Source: Clitopilus passeckerianus
Lineage: Eukaryota; Basidiomycota; Agaricomycetes; Agaricales; Entolomataceae
Assembly: GCA_944990035.1 (NCBI GenBank)
Contig: CALYLX010000142.1
Location: 558,001 to 622,000, forward strand
Direction of reading: 5' to 3'
Length of the DNA stretch: 64,000 nt
Part shown: positions 11,157-23,520 of the stretch, one piece after another
Numbering within the stretch: the first letter of the stretch is position 1
How the letters are laid out: each line of letters starts with the position of its first letter
Position numbers and translations under genes: made by a program
Notes under the pieces: model-generated
Told to the model about the DNA's origin: nothing
Database searches by the model: none
The model's input: only the letters and a program-made list of their open reading frames with translations

Positions 11157-12837
11157 CTAGAATGTGGAAGCCCATGTTTCAAGGTCGACGTTTGATACTC
11201 TTGCTTGCTCGATCCAAACGTGTTTCTGGGGGACCAAGGTCAGAACATAGGGAAGGAAACGGAGTAGAGAAAGAAGCATACCAGGAGATCTTTGGGGGTC
11301 TTCCTAACGTGCGGATCCTTGAATAAACAACTATCCACGAAGTCCTCCGCCTCCCTCGGGAACCGTCCCTCAGTCAGCCGTGGCGCAGGCTCATTTACGA
11401 TATGCTGGAGTAGCTCCAGAATACTCATCGTCATCCCTCCGCCCTGCAAGCTGACGCCCTTGCTCTTCCGCTTGTCCTTCTTGTTCGTCTTGACCTTCGG
11501 CTTCTTCGGGGGCAGAGGCACATGGAGGTTCAGGGATCCCGGTCGTTCGGGTGACAGGGTGTTCTCAAAGTCGGACAAGTCGGAGTCGTCTGATTCGGAT
11601 TCGGAGAAGGGGAAGCGGCCGAGTGCGAGCTCGATCAGGGAGATTCCAAGAGACCAAACATCAGACTTGACTGTGTATTGGGCTCCTTGTATACGCTCAG
11701 GCTGTCGAATAACCGAGTCAGATATGACCAGAAAGGGCTCCTGGGAGTAGTCACTCACACTCATGTACGTTGATGTCCCGACGAACGTGTCGGCAATGGA
11801 GTTGATGAGCTCTCCCGAAACACCAAAGTCGCATATCTTGATCTCTCCTCGTGAATTACACAGGATGTTTGACGGTTTGATGTCTGCAAGAAGGTTGATG
11901 AAATGCCAACAAGTCAGATAACCGGGTATGGCGGGTGATGGGACGTAGAATGGGACAGCATGAGCGTTGACTTACCTCGGTGGATAATCCTGTGGACATC
12001 GTAGAGGTATGTTAGGCCCTCTAGGACCGCCAGGGCGACTTGGCCGACGATGTCGATGTCGATAGCACCAATCTTCTTGTAGATGCCATCCAGTGAGCCT
12101 TTGTCCATGAATTCCATGCAGATGCAGATGTTTGGGTCTGCGAGGAATGCACCCCAGAATGAGATGATATATTTCGAATGGCAGTCATGCATGATCTGTA
12201 GCTCTCGCAGAATTTGCTTCCGCACTGCAGGTTTGGCATCAATTAGGACGATCTGAGGGTAGCAGTACACATATTCAATAGAAGCCCGACGAAGACGCTT
12301 AGAGAAGCATACCTTCTTTGCCATGATTGTCCCCGTTGGCGTGTGCTCAACCTTCTTCACACTACCACCGTTGCCCTGGCCCAGTTCCTGAAGATCCTTC
12401 AAATCTTCATTCTTCAGGTCAATCTTGATATCGGCGTTTATGTCGAGGCTGGCCAGCGTATTAGACAATGCCACATGATAGGTATTCCTCCTCGCAGACG
12501 GTGATCCACCGGTCAGCGGTGCAGAATTTGGCCCGTTGCTGATGACCGTCAACATGTTCGGGGCCTCCTGTTCCACTGCAGAGACAGCACCGGTTTGCGA
12601 CGAAACCTTGGGTGCTTTCAGAGTCATCGGAGGCGGCCTCTTCCTCCCTGTGGTAGGCCCTATCGCTATCGGCGCCTGTCTCTGGGCAACTGGTTCGATA
12701 GTAACATCAGGAATTGGTGGTGGCGGTCCAGGAGGCGCCGACTTGGGTGGTTGTGTGACAAGCTGAAGAGCCTTGAAGTTTCGCTTTTTGCGAATTGGCG
12801 ACACCGGCGACAGTATCGGTGAAGACATGTTCGACAA
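11157..12837 (-). CDS. STE7: MAP kinase kinase of the Ste7/Fuz7 (pheromone response) type
   Basis: Five exons: 12837-12313, 12252-11976, 11883-11759, 11701-11282, 11225-11157. A disordered Pro-rich N-terminus is followed by a complete kinase domain: Gly loop GQGNGGSV, catalytic Lys in [32 protein letters not shown], activation segment GTSTYMSPERIQG, then DVWSLG. The phospho-acceptor Ser and Thr of the activation loop are present ([11 protein letters not shown]). An acidic-then-basic insert (SESESDDSD ... [14 protein letters not shown]) sits in the C-lobe. Known role of the family: phosphorylates the Kss1/Fus3-like MAPK in mating and filamentation signalling. Assignment to Ste7 rather than Mkk or Pbs2 rests on the conserved MAKK-IDAKP region. 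Confidence 0.88.
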
Positions 12838-13404
12838 TGAGAGAAAGCGATGAACGACGAGGAATGGAGGGAAGTGAGGCGCGCTGGTCGGTTGCGCTAA
12901 TAAACGAGATCAAAGATTTTGATTGAGGGGCATCGTGTGAACTTGCCCGCTAGCCCTGCTTTTGCATGAGCTTTCATGCCAACCATGCAGCTTTTTTGGA
13001 GGAAATTTGCGGAAAGATAACTATCTTGTGGTCACAATGACTCGGTTCCATGGCAATGTTGGCTCTTTGAATTCACAGGTTTGTGCCGCAATTCAGTTTA
13101 GTACCCCACGTTCATGCAGAACAATTCGATGGGTGATCTCTGATTGTAGAGAACATGCTTCAGTGACTTCCGCCGACAGTGCTCTGAATCCAGCGTGTTC
13201 TCGGAGGTAATATGGTAATCTCAGTCCTGGGTGTAAAGTTCCCGGCAATTCCATTCAAAGGCCCTCACAGACATGCAGGCTCAACCACGGACAGTTCCGA
13301 TGATCTGGGTGAAATATCTTGGAATACATACAGGCATGTGATACGTTTACTGATACAAATTATAATGGTCTACAATACTGGGACGTTGATTGTGATTGCT
13401 ATTG
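12838..13404. other. Upstream region of the MAPKK
   Basis: Presumed MAPKK promoter and 3' flank of the DUF2235 gene. No supportable coding frame or repeat. Confidence 0.4.
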
Positions 13405-15065
13405 TCATGAGATATACCGCTCTGTCCCCTCCTCATACGCCGCTCTCGGCTTGTAGCCTGTTTTCATCCTCTCTTCCACACTCCGGTGGAATATCGGGCG
13501 ATTGTAGTGAATATGCCTCCCCTTGCCAAGATTCGGCGCATGCTTTTTGTGCCAAATAGCGTCGACATCCTGCCACGAATATTTGATTGGAATGAACTCC
13601 AGTGGCCACCACACAGGGCTCCTCTTCATAGCGTCGTGCATCGGCTTCAGCGCATCCTCGGCGTCACTCTCCTTGACAGCTGGCAATTCACCAGCTGAAG
13701 TGCCTGGAAATATCAAGGAAGGTATGTTGTTCCTCTCGAGTGCCGCTTTGTCGAACATGATACCGGCTTGGGACTTCATCACTTCCCCGACCATCCATCG
13801 GAGGCTGATATTCGCGAGGCAGTGTGGTGTCTCGTTTTGTACCGAGCCACCGCCTACATCTGAAAGGTTGAATCAGAACATCAGCAGGCTCCTTAACACA
13901 GGCTGCTTGGGCTCCATACCTCCGTGACATCCGGGGAACCAAACCTCTAATACGTCCGTCTCTGGGTCGGAGGGATTGGACGTCTCAACCACCTTCGGTT
14001 CCGTGACGAGTTGGCCGTGAGTATGGACCAGGACTTGCTGCATTTCGACTTTCTGCTCTTGATCCTTGTCCCCGTGTCTGCTTGCCACAGGGCTGCCTTC
14101 TTCAGGATCGTACTCGGGTGGTACCTCCCCGGGAGGTGGGCGATGGAAGTAGTTTGGCCTGAATTTGGCTCGGTGCTCGTCAAGAGCTAGGGCATGTCGG
14201 AATACTCTGATGGATCTATTCGAGTTCGTAAACGGCAGACTACGAGATGTCAAGGCGCCAACGCTGGCTACCGTGTCCCTGTCAATGTCCATTAGCCTGG
14301 TCGGTATTCAAGTTGGGCATTCCCGCCAGAGTGACCAACGTACCAGACACCGACGAATTCAATCTTGACGTTTTGGCAGAAGGTTTGTTTGAAACCTGCT
14401 GCAAGTTTTATGCCTTCTGCATCTGTTCTTCGGTACAGTTTCCATGCGAAGGGAATTTGTTGCTCATTGTCTCGAGGCAATAAACCACACTTATGAAGTA
14501 GGCCTGCAAGCGCTCTTGTAGTATACGCGCCACGAGAAAACCCTGAGATCCCCGTTAGAGCTGACAAATTGAGAAGAGATTCATACCAACCAAATATACA
14601 GACCCGGTCCCCGAATCGATAATTCTGCATCAGAAACTTGTATCCTTCGATTACATGGGTGTTGAGGTACCTATTATCCATGGACGAGTAAATCCTCTGG
14701 ATGTTTGATGATGACTGAGACGCTTACCAGGCGAAAGCTAGGTCTAGGACCTTAGCTGACCACATCATAAAGGGCGAAACCACGCCTGGCTTGAACCATG
14801 TTCCAACACCAGGTTGGTAGTAGCACAACTGCTCGTGAAAGTCGTCCTTTTTCAGAAGGCTGTAGAACTTGATCACGTTTGTGTTCTAGCCAAATGTTGA
14901 GATCTTTCAGGCCCAATATGTCGTTGAGAATATGATACGTACATCTCCTGCATATTCACCTCCAGTTCCGTCAAAGCACAGGACAAGTGTTCGCGCTCGC
15001 TTTCCAATCAGTAGTTTTGAGTCGACAGACATTCCTTTCGTGTTGGCAGGAAAGTCGACAGACAT
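13405..15065 (-). CDS. DUF2235 alpha/beta-hydrolase-like protein (copy 1)
   Basis: Six exons: 15065-14943, 14885-14728, 14670-14591, 14542-14344, 14278-13920, 13859-13405. Start chosen at the ATG giving MSVDFPANTKG. Motifs in order: TLVLCFDGTGGEY (first strand of the fold), NTNVIKFYSLL, the nucleophile elbow GFSRGAY (G-x-S-x-G), HKCGLLPRDNEQQ, FVGVWDTVASVG, a variable Glu/Gln-rich stretch, then WFPGCHGDVGGG (putative catalytic acid and histidine region). DUF2235 proteins are related to the Tle1 phospholipase fold; the substrate in fungi is unknown. No signal peptide is seen. It is tandem with the paralogue at 15676-17501 but lacks four of its introns. Confidence 0.87.
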
Positions 15066-15675
15066 GACGACGTTGAGTATATATACTTGACAGATGTGGC
15101 TTTCGAAGGAGTTCCGACTTGGTCTTCTCTTTCCGACTGAAGCATCCGAGGTCATAGGAACGTAACAGCTGTGTATATATAGTTATGTTACACATCTGTT
15201 ACAAAGACTTGGGGCCCTCGAGGTGCAGAATATACCGAAACTGGCATCTGGAGCATCATGGCTTTGCGGAGTCTTGCCAGTGCATGGTGGAGTGAGGACT
15301 CTCGGCGACTCATTCAATTGAGGCCAGATGGGCGTTGAGGACAAAAAAGGTGTGGTTGCCGATCGGCCGGTTTGGGGTCGGAGGCACCGCCACTCAAGAT
15401 GCAGTAATTAACGTTTGTTTCCGCTTGAATTGCCTCTTGGAGTCAAGATGGACCCCACGGGGCCTCTCCGAACGGAGGCATTCGAGACCCGGTCTCAGCA
15501 TTGGTTGGCTGTTGGTCTTAGGTAGGCGAGGGCATCTCCCCGAAAATCCGAGTCATCGCCAGAGTCAAAACTTTGAAAAATCAAATTAATAAGAAAGATG
15601 TAGGTGACCCAAGACACATAAGAATCGTAAATATGACATCGTTGATCATGAATCAGCGTGAATAACGGGATATCA
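15066..15675. other. Intergenic between the DUF2235 paralogues
   Basis: 610 bp containing the promoter of copy 1 and the 3' flank of copy 2. No coding frame with recognisable content. Confidence 0.4.
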
Positions 15676-17501
15676 TCATCGAACATATCTCTCAGTCCCG
15701 GCAGTATACTGCGCCTTTGGCTTATACTTGAGGGCTGCGTCCTGGATGCGCATTTCCACCGTTTTGTGGAACAATGGATGCTCGTCCTCGATCTTGCGCC
15801 CTCGCCCGAAGTTGAAGCCAAATTGGCGATGCCATACACCGTTCGTATCTTGCCAGACGTAAGTGAGAGGAATGATCTCGAGCAGCCACCAAAGAGGGTT
15901 TGATTTCAATTGGTCATGGATGGCTTCCAGAGCATCTCCTTTGTCGAGCTCGATAGTTTCGGGAAGCTCCTCGATGGTGCCAGGGAAGATTACGGTTGGG
16001 ATAGACAATCGCGCCAGGGCTTCGCTATCGAACATGACGCCGCATTGAGCTTTCATAACCTCTCCCACCATCCACCTCAGCGTGATATTTGATAAACAAT
16101 GGTCGATGTTATTGAGAGTTGCACCACCTCCGACATCTATAGCAAATGCATCAGTGTCAGGGTATGGAGGAGCAGAAGTGTCTGACTAACCGCTATGGCA
16201 CCCACTAAACCAAATCTCCAGAACATCGGTGACTGGACCTTGATTGTCGACAGGTACTTTCACGGGTGTTGTATACGTCTTCCGCTTTGAGCGAGAAAAC
16301 CTCTTCAGAAGATGCTGACGCTCAGAATGCTGCGAGCCTTCTGCGGTCGGGCTACTGGCTTTCTGCGGGTCTTTACGTGCTTCGGTTTCGTTCGGAGCTG
16401 GCCGATGATATTGGTTTGGCCGAAACTTGGCGCGACGCTTGATAGAGATGGTTTAGCAAACTCGAAAACGCCATTTTGTCGAGTAAAAATACGTACTTCA
16501 TCCAAGGATAATGCATGGCGGAAAACTTTGATTGCTGTATTTGAATTCGAAAACGGCAGTGTACGGGACATGATGACTCCAACGCTCGACACCGTATCCC
16601 TGGTCGACAAGTTAGCCTTCGAGAGTTTTGCTGTGCATCATTACTCACCAAACGCCAACAAATTCAATCTTTACATCCTGGCAAAACGTCTGCTTATAAC
16701 CTGCAGCGAGTTCAAGGCCTTCCGCATCCTCCCTCTTAAATAGCTTATAAGCAGAGGGAACCTGTTGCTCGTTGTCCCTGGGCAGGAGGCCGATCTGGGA
16801 GAATACGTTAGCAATGAAGTCATGGGCAAGTCGCCGCGGTAGCCTGACCTTATGCAAGCACCCTGCAAGAGCCCTGAGCCTTGTTTTCAGTACAACAGTC
16901 GCAATCCACAGCCTAGGAGAATTTACCGTGCAGTGTAGGCACCTCGGGAAAAACCTGGAGATAGTTAGCAACAGATCAGTGAGTGACTCCACCTAATTTA
17001 TTCCAAGTTTGCTACGTACCGAATAGACATATCTTGTCCCCCACCCGGTAATTTTGCATTAGGAATTTGTATCCCTCAATGACGTGAGCGTCGAGATACC
17101 TTGCAACCGATAAGGACTAGGCCGGCCCCAACGAAAAAAACCCCCTCACCATGCAAATGCAAGATCCAGGACTTTGGCCAGGCCTGATAGGATTGGGGAC
17201 ACAACGCCAGGATTGTACCACACTCCGATCCCAGGCTGTATGTTTCTCAGCCAATGAGTTGTGATAAGCTGAGGTACGGGCACACCTGGTAATAACAGAC
17301 TTGCTGGTTGAAGTCATCTTTTTTCAGTAGACTAAAGAACTTGACCACGTTGGTATTCTGGGGCGAGGTTAGCGCTCAAGCCCTGACACCAAACGTAAAA
17401 AACAGATTCCGTACATCAGAGTCATACTCATTCGATGTACCATCGAAGCAGAGGATCAAGGTTCTGCACTTGTTAGCTACTTCACCGTCTCCAGCAGACA
17501 T
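15676..17501 (-). CDS. DUF2235 alpha/beta-hydrolase-like protein (copy 2)
   Basis: Starts at ATG 17501 (MSAGDGEVANK) and ends at the stop after AGTERYVR. Motifs parallel copy 1: TLILCFDGTSNEY, NTNVVKFFSLLKKDD, GFSRGAYTAR, IGLLPRDNEQQ, FVGVWDTVSSVG, WFSGCHSDVGGG. All five introns of copy 1 are at the same places. Four more interrupt this copy: 17285-17236 (after YYQ), 16926-16874 (within TAR), 16848-16795 (after LHK) and 16496-16438 (after LDE). All have GT...AG ends. The Ser nucleophile and the Asp and His motifs are kept, so it should be active. Substrate unknown. A tandem duplicate, clearly old from the protein divergence. Confidence 0.85.
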
Positions 17502-18275
17502 GGCGAAGACAATTGAGGGGCAAGGATTGAAACCGGAGGATTTCCGCATCTCGCTTGTCTTTTATACATTTTGAAGGCTCCGAGAGGCACAGACACGATG
17601 ATCTGGTTGATATGACGGCGAGCAATACATGAAGCGTGCAGCCAAAGAAGTAGAGAGGCGGCCAACAGTGGAATCTGCCAAGTACCACATGATCGTCCCA
17701 GCTGTGCCAAAAAAGTGATAGACGGGCGTTCTAACCAAGGGACCGCGCATGGGCTATTTCCGTGCATCCATTCATCATGAATCACCTGTCGTATGTTTTT
17801 CTTGTTCAGACAGATCTTGATCTGGTCCTGCGCGGCCTCTGGGCTTAACTGAGGGAGCGTCTTGTCACACGACGAGGCAACGCAACATCTCAGCAGCTGG
17901 AAGATCTTCAGAAACGTGCCGAACGTATACTGTCCAATCAATTTCGGTTGTTACAGTACGCGGCGCTTGCAGGAAGCATGTACCGTGCATTGTGCAACCA
18001 ACGTTCGTACTGAGCGCTGCCAATGATCGTGGTCATGGTCTTCAGGAAGAGGGTTGCCAGCGCACAGCCACATCGCTGTACCACTGAATCATGGCGAAAG
18101 GGCTTGGACGTCAGGAAGAGGGATTCTTCAATTTCAATTGATTTCTATGATATACATGCACAAGTGAGTCCAGCTCGATGCTGAGTGTTATTCTATGGGG
18201 CTTGCGATGATATGTCGTGAGGGTATGGACTAGCAGAAGCAGAGAAAACAGAGAAAGCAGTCAATGCATGATTCA
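17502..18275. other. Upstream region of DUF2235 copy 2 and 3' flank of AVL9
   Basis: 774 bp. A 154-codon minus-strand frame (17941-17480) overlaps the DUF2235 start, has no conserved motif and is probably chance. Nothing else supportable. Confidence 0.4.
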
Positions 18276-21200
18276 TTAAAGCGCCATCCCAGTGTAAGCC
18301 CCTTCATAATCGCTCTTTGAGGATACGGTGGAGTTTACGCTGATACGGTCCCCCTTATCTCTTCCGCTTAAATGGTCAGCGGCGCCGCTACCCAGACCTT
18401 TCTTCGGGTCCTCATCCTCCGTGGAGCGCTCTGTGCGTATGGGCGCGACTGGAGCTTTGGTGTCGGGAGCTCGTGGTGTAGGTGTAGGTGTGGTTGGCGA
18501 AGGAGGTCCACCACATTTTGACGAAGTATTCCTGCCGGGATTTAACCCCTGTGCGATTTTTGAGGCGTTGGGCGTCACTGAAAGATCCTCACTGGTTGGA
18601 CTTTTATGGTAATCCTCATGGCTGGATACAATGACCGGCGGTGGTACCGATCCCCTGGTCGAGGACCTCGACGCCACAGGAACGACGGTGGAAGGACCTT
18701 GGTTATTCTCTCCTATAGGTGCAGAGACACCCGATGCAATCGAGTCTTGGCTATCCCGCCTCGTGATCGCTGCGGAGAGCATGGGTGCTCGCGTGGACAA
18801 GAAAGAGCCGATCCCAGAACTCCAAGACGAGAGACTCTGGCGGGAGGCAGGGCTCAGGACAGAGCCAAATGGTGATGTAGGGGGACTCGCATGAGGAGGT
18901 TGGGTAGAGGGTGGTGCTGAAGCGGAAGCTGGATTTTCCGACGATGGTGTCCTCGCAAGGAGACTGAAAGGTCGTAATCCACTGGATGAAGTACGTTGCG
19001 GCGCTTGTCTCGGTTCTGGCGGTGGCAGGTCAGCCCTTGTCACTTCTACAGGGCTTGAACGCGATGCAGGCTCGGAGGCAGACGGGGATTCATTCGAGAA
19101 ACTGGCCCGTTGTGCCCATCTCCCTTTGACTCCCTCGACGGCTTTGAAAAAGTTGGCAGAACCGGATGCGAATGTCCGTGCGACAGCTTCACGCGCTGGT
19201 GCAAGTTGTTGTTCGAGTTTCAGCTCCTGGATGCCTTCGGAGAGTCGAAGACCGATATCGGCCACTACTGAGGGCTTCTCATTGCATGGATGCCTGCGAA
19301 ACATTTGAGATTCACCCCAAGTAATGTTGGACAGATAACACTGACCTCGCTTCTATGATGTCGAACAGAACGGGGTCGGTGATCCTATCCCAAACCTCAT
19401 AGGCGTTGGTCTTCTTGAACTCAGAGATCCAGAGCGGGTTGAAATCCTCTGTCGAGGTTGAGTCCCCTCCTGTCAAATAGGTCAGAATCCGCCAGCAAAT
19501 GTTCTGCCCTGGAAACGCCTACCTGCACCGCCAGTGATCAGCACACCACTCCCTTCTCCCTTAGCAATGAAAGCTTGGTATTTGACGGATGCGAGAGCTG
19601 CTGAGATATATTCTTCAAACTGTCAGGCAAAAGTCAATCTCTGTGATTTCCTACCACTCGATAAAGATGCTCTCACCTTCTGCCTCAGGTAGTCATCACT
19701 GCCTCTGAACCTGGAATATCAACAGGTACATATCAGCAGCAGTTTCGGCTTTCACGGAAAAAAACATACTGGAGGTTCTGCGAAGGATTATCCTCATCCC
19801 AACCCTCGTTAACTTCCGTTATGATCTCATCCATCCACTTCCTATCGGCAGGAGTAAGCCCTGCCGACCGCTCCAGAGTGGGATCTCGGAACTCGAAGGC
19901 ACCAGTTTCAAGCTACGCTCGCAGTCAGCTCAGAGAAACGGTTAGATGGGCGAAGGAATACACACATTAATCAGGAGATCAATCTCGCTCTGGTGAGTAA
20001 CGATGGAGTTTGTGCTGCCACATAGCCAGCTCTTTGTTTCTTTCAGGATGTCGAGCTGCTGAAGGGGTAGGTATGGTTGGAAGAAAGCGTCCTACAAGAT
20101 ATGTCAGCATGTGTTGGAATAAATTACGGTTAACTGGTGGCTTACCTTTCCGAAAATATCCAATGGAAGTCCAAGATATGCCATTAGGCTCTTTTGGTCT
20201 GATGTTTTCAAAGACGTTGCTTGAGAAAGTGTTGGCGCCCGAGAAGCCAGAGGCGGGGATCCACAGTCATCAAGCGTTTGTAGCAGACCTGCCATCCAAA
20301 GTTATTCATGGGCCGAAGGTACATCAAATCCATCGACGAACCTGGCAAAAGAGACACTAGAGAATATTGATATGTGCACAACCGTTCAACCGGGTGTCCG
20401 TAAAACATGATCTGCAAATAGATCAGTGGACAGTCAATGAGACGAGCGACAATTTTTGCTCACCCTCTTCTGGAGCAAAAGTGCCTTCACAAGTACTAGA
20501 GTCCGTTGACGGAATGTATGCACTAGTTCGCGTCTGTCATTGACTCAGAAGATGTTAGAATGCACAGTTTCAGATACACACAGGTTTGTCCCTGGACAGA
20601 GGTAAGTATGCCATTGTGAATAAGCCGACCCAGGACTTACCCATGTACAAAGCACTTTCGGTGAGCTGTCCCCGTATTGATGCCTCAAGCGACACAGCAA
20701 AATCGTCGAGGATGCTATTATCCGTAAAATCTCTATGTGCATGGTTGATATTGGCGCTTCTCGGTTGCAAATGAATACATACCTCTGGTTAAACAGAGCA
20801 GTTGTTACAACTCCGAGTTTGGCTCTATACCGAGGTTAGAGGTAACTTCATGGCGAACAGAAACGTTGCCAACCTAATGGGACCAAAGACTGGTTTCGAG
20901 GCCAATACAACCACAGCTTTTTGCACCGTAGACCGTGTCACGTCTGCACCCTTGACCAATAGTGACGAAGACGATATTTGCTGGTTACATCTAGTGTCAA
21001 GATGGTCGTCAGACCTTTGGTCAGCTGAGTGGCGAGGGTGCTCACGAGATACCGAAGATCGTGGTAGGGTTCGGCCCGGCTGGAACAAGGTGGAAATAAG
21101 AGTAATCCTCAGAGCTCTGAAACAAAGTGAGTGACAGTAGGGAGCAAAGTTGGTCGAGGGACGAACCAGATGTGCACCGTCTGGCAAAGCAAGGAAGGGT

Positions 21201-21824
21201 AGTATCTTTGCAACCTCTTCATTCTCAATGATGTCTCCCTTAGAGTACTCTATGTGAGGGCCAATCTAGATGTTGAAGAATCAGTGACAATAAGATGGAT
21301 GCAAGCTAGTTAAACTTTACCAAGTGATTGAAATCTACGAGTGCAAAACCCAATATTATCGGCCCGTTCGGTAGAGGGACCAAAAGGGATTCAGGTCGTG
21401 CTTTTCTTGACGAACCAGAGGCAAAAGATGCTATTGATGCCCTGTCATCCACAGAATTTGGCGGGGGATATGTTATTGATGAGGAGTGAAAGTCGTTGTC
21501 CTTGTCTTCTTCGTAAACTGATGGTGCAGCAGAAGAACCAGGGGTCTCGTGGACGCCGCTCGGGTGGCTAAAGACACTGTTCTTGTCCATCTCTGACCCA
21601 TAATCCGTGTCGTTGGTATAAGGATGCGATTCACGTTTTGAAAATGCACCAGAGTCTCGATTGAACCGTTGCTGAATTGAATTACGAGCTGAGCTTGCGG
21701 GAGAAGAGAGGGAAATAGACCGTGCTGAGGCTGTATCTGCATCTTCATCGTCTGAATTATGGCTCAGAAAGGCGTGAATGTCTGTAATTGGTGCTGGCGA
21801 TGGTTCTGGCAACGGCGATGCCAT
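18276..21824 (-). CDS. AVL9: AVL9 homologue (DENN-related late secretory pathway protein)
   Basis: Start at ATG 21824 (MASPLPEPSPAP); an upstream GTG-started extension is not needed. A Ser-rich disordered N-terminus precedes the AVL9 core: GPIILGFALVDFNHL, then GPHIEYSKGDII, KILPFLALPDGAHL, SSEDYSYFHLVP, FGISCNQQI, DVTRSTVQKAVVVL. These are the strongest family signatures and are carried on consecutive short exons around 21324-20830. The core continues through many small exons to 19304. The last exon (19304-18276) has QQLAPAREAVARTFASGSANFFKAVEG and then a long Ser/Pro-rich tail. Known family role: AVL9 acts in exit of cargo from the Golgi; the fold is DENN-like. Internal exon borders between 20800 and 19300 were not all resolved. 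Confidence 0.82.
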
Positions 21825-22044
21825 GGCTACTCTTGGTCGACCGAGAATTCGAGCGTTTGGCGGAAGATTATTATGCGGTGTCACGCGTTGTCACCAGGGT
21901 CACACCCTCTGCAGACATGCTGCCGCAATGCAATCAAAGTGTTCAGCTCGAAGTAGAAGTGTCACCGCAGATAACGTTTCGCAGGCGCTGCAACACCGTA
22001 CGCACGTTGGTTTTCGGCCAGCAAGAGCCTCCTAGCCTTCTACC
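21825..22044. promoter_or_regulatory. Short divergent promoter between AVL9 and a secreted-protein gene
   Basis: 220 bp separates the AVL9 start (minus) and the secreted protein start (plus), so both promoters must share this interval. No clear TATA box is seen. Confidence 0.45.
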
Positions 22045-23152
22045 ATGACCACCACCCAAATGGTGCTCAGATTGCTGCTGGCGGCCAGCCCAGCCCTTGC
22101 TTTACCGCTGTTCGCACTTCAGCAGCAAATATCGCTGGCCCTGTCGCAGCAGTCAGCTGCCCAAGCTGCGGAGGCACTGCCTGGCTGGATAGATCCTCGT
22201 GTTAATGGTGGTCAATGTCTAGATGTGACTTCACTTCCATATACCTTCCCTGCGCCGTTGCTGATTTAATGAATAGTTCACAACGCCAGAATTTGGAGAA
22301 CCTCTGAACATCATCATCTCTGGGCACTCAGACCCCTACATTCTCACCGAATCCGGCTTTCACGACTATGCGAAGTATGTGCGTCCGTCCAAAATCTGTG
22401 TTTTCCTCTAATCCACCCGTCCTTGGAATAGATCAATAGGTTTTTCTGGAGAATGCTTGGGACTCCACTACGGTGCCTTACACGATGCAGACCTCGGAGA
22501 CGGGGACGGTCGAAAGACGGAACAATTCTTAGCACGCCAACATTATTTCCCGGTCTGGGGAACATGTTGGGAGAGCCTTGCAGGTAAATGAGAATTTTTG
22601 ATTGGTCTCCTAATATTGACGTAGTATTAGGGGGCCACCACTTCAGAGCCTGGAAACAGGAAGGACCGCTAGCTAATACTGGAGCTTGGTTTTTGGGGTG
22701 CGTTACTTTATTTCAGCCTGAAAGCCATCGCTGATCCTTTTTGCTGTAGCGCGTCCAAGGAGAAGGCACCTCACCAGTCATCTTGTTCTTGTAGACAGTC
22801 TAATAATTTAACGATCTAGGACTCGAGCAAGCACCATATGATTGTTCCCAACGGGTGGAATATCGGTATGGCTACTTTGTCAACACTGTTTCTGCACCCC
22901 GACTGATATTCCTTTCAGGGCGTGATTACATTGTCGAGAAAGCGACATCTATCACGAGATGGAAGGGTAAGATTTGGCAAGCTGAGGTAGAATGGCGAAC
23001 AGACCTTCTTGACGCTGGTAAAGAAGGTATGCACCGCTCCCGACACTACTTACTAGAACCCCTAACCCATAAATTTTATAGGAATAAACCATGGAATTGA
23101 ACAAGACGGCCGTGTCGCAATCCTCAAGGTTAACAGAGTTCTGTGGGGCTAA
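22045..23152 (+). CDS. Small secreted protein of unknown function
   Basis: Signal-peptide-like start (MTTTQMVLRLLLAASPALALP), then about 200 residues spread over seven or eight exons. Motifs read by joining exons: GWIDPRVNGGQCLD, PLNIIISGHSDPYIL, SIGFSGECLGLHYGALH, YFPVWGTCWESLAGGHHFR, NTGAWFLG, HHMIVPNGWNIGRDYIV, and the end ILKVNRVLWG at 23152. Cys and His residues recur. I recall similar predicted secreted proteins in mushroom genomes but no assigned function. One intron (after KEK, near 22763) appears to use GC at the donor. Divergent from AVL9. Confidence 0.7.
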
Positions 23153-23520
23153 TTCCTTCAAACGTTTTGCATATGAGCTTCCTCACTCCCACTTACGACA
23201 CGCCTTCTAGAAGGCACGAGATAGACTAGTATTGAAACCTTATGTCCCCTTTCTTTAAACTTAGACTGTATATTTTATGGATGGCTGGGTTCCCCGTCCA
23301 TTATGTAGCCCTATTGTATTCCTATTTATTTGTACATATACCAGGTAGGCTGTAGAATGTATTCAACTTGAAAGGAAAGATAATGACCTTGCTTGGTGAT
23401 GAAGGAATAGTAAACTTGTTGATGATTTGTTGGGGGTGGTCACCGTAGACGATATAGAATAGATATCGATATGTGGAACATATGTTTAAACCCCTCGGTG
23501 AAACTCATGCCTAGGCCCCG
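23153..23520. other. Convergent 3' region
   Basis: AT-rich presumed 3' UTRs of the secreted protein gene (plus) and the F-box gene (minus). Nothing else visible. Confidence 0.4.

Noticed and set aside
17480..17941. 154-codon minus-strand frame upstream of DUF2235 copy 2
   Set aside because: Overlaps the DUF2235 start in another frame and shows no conserved block.
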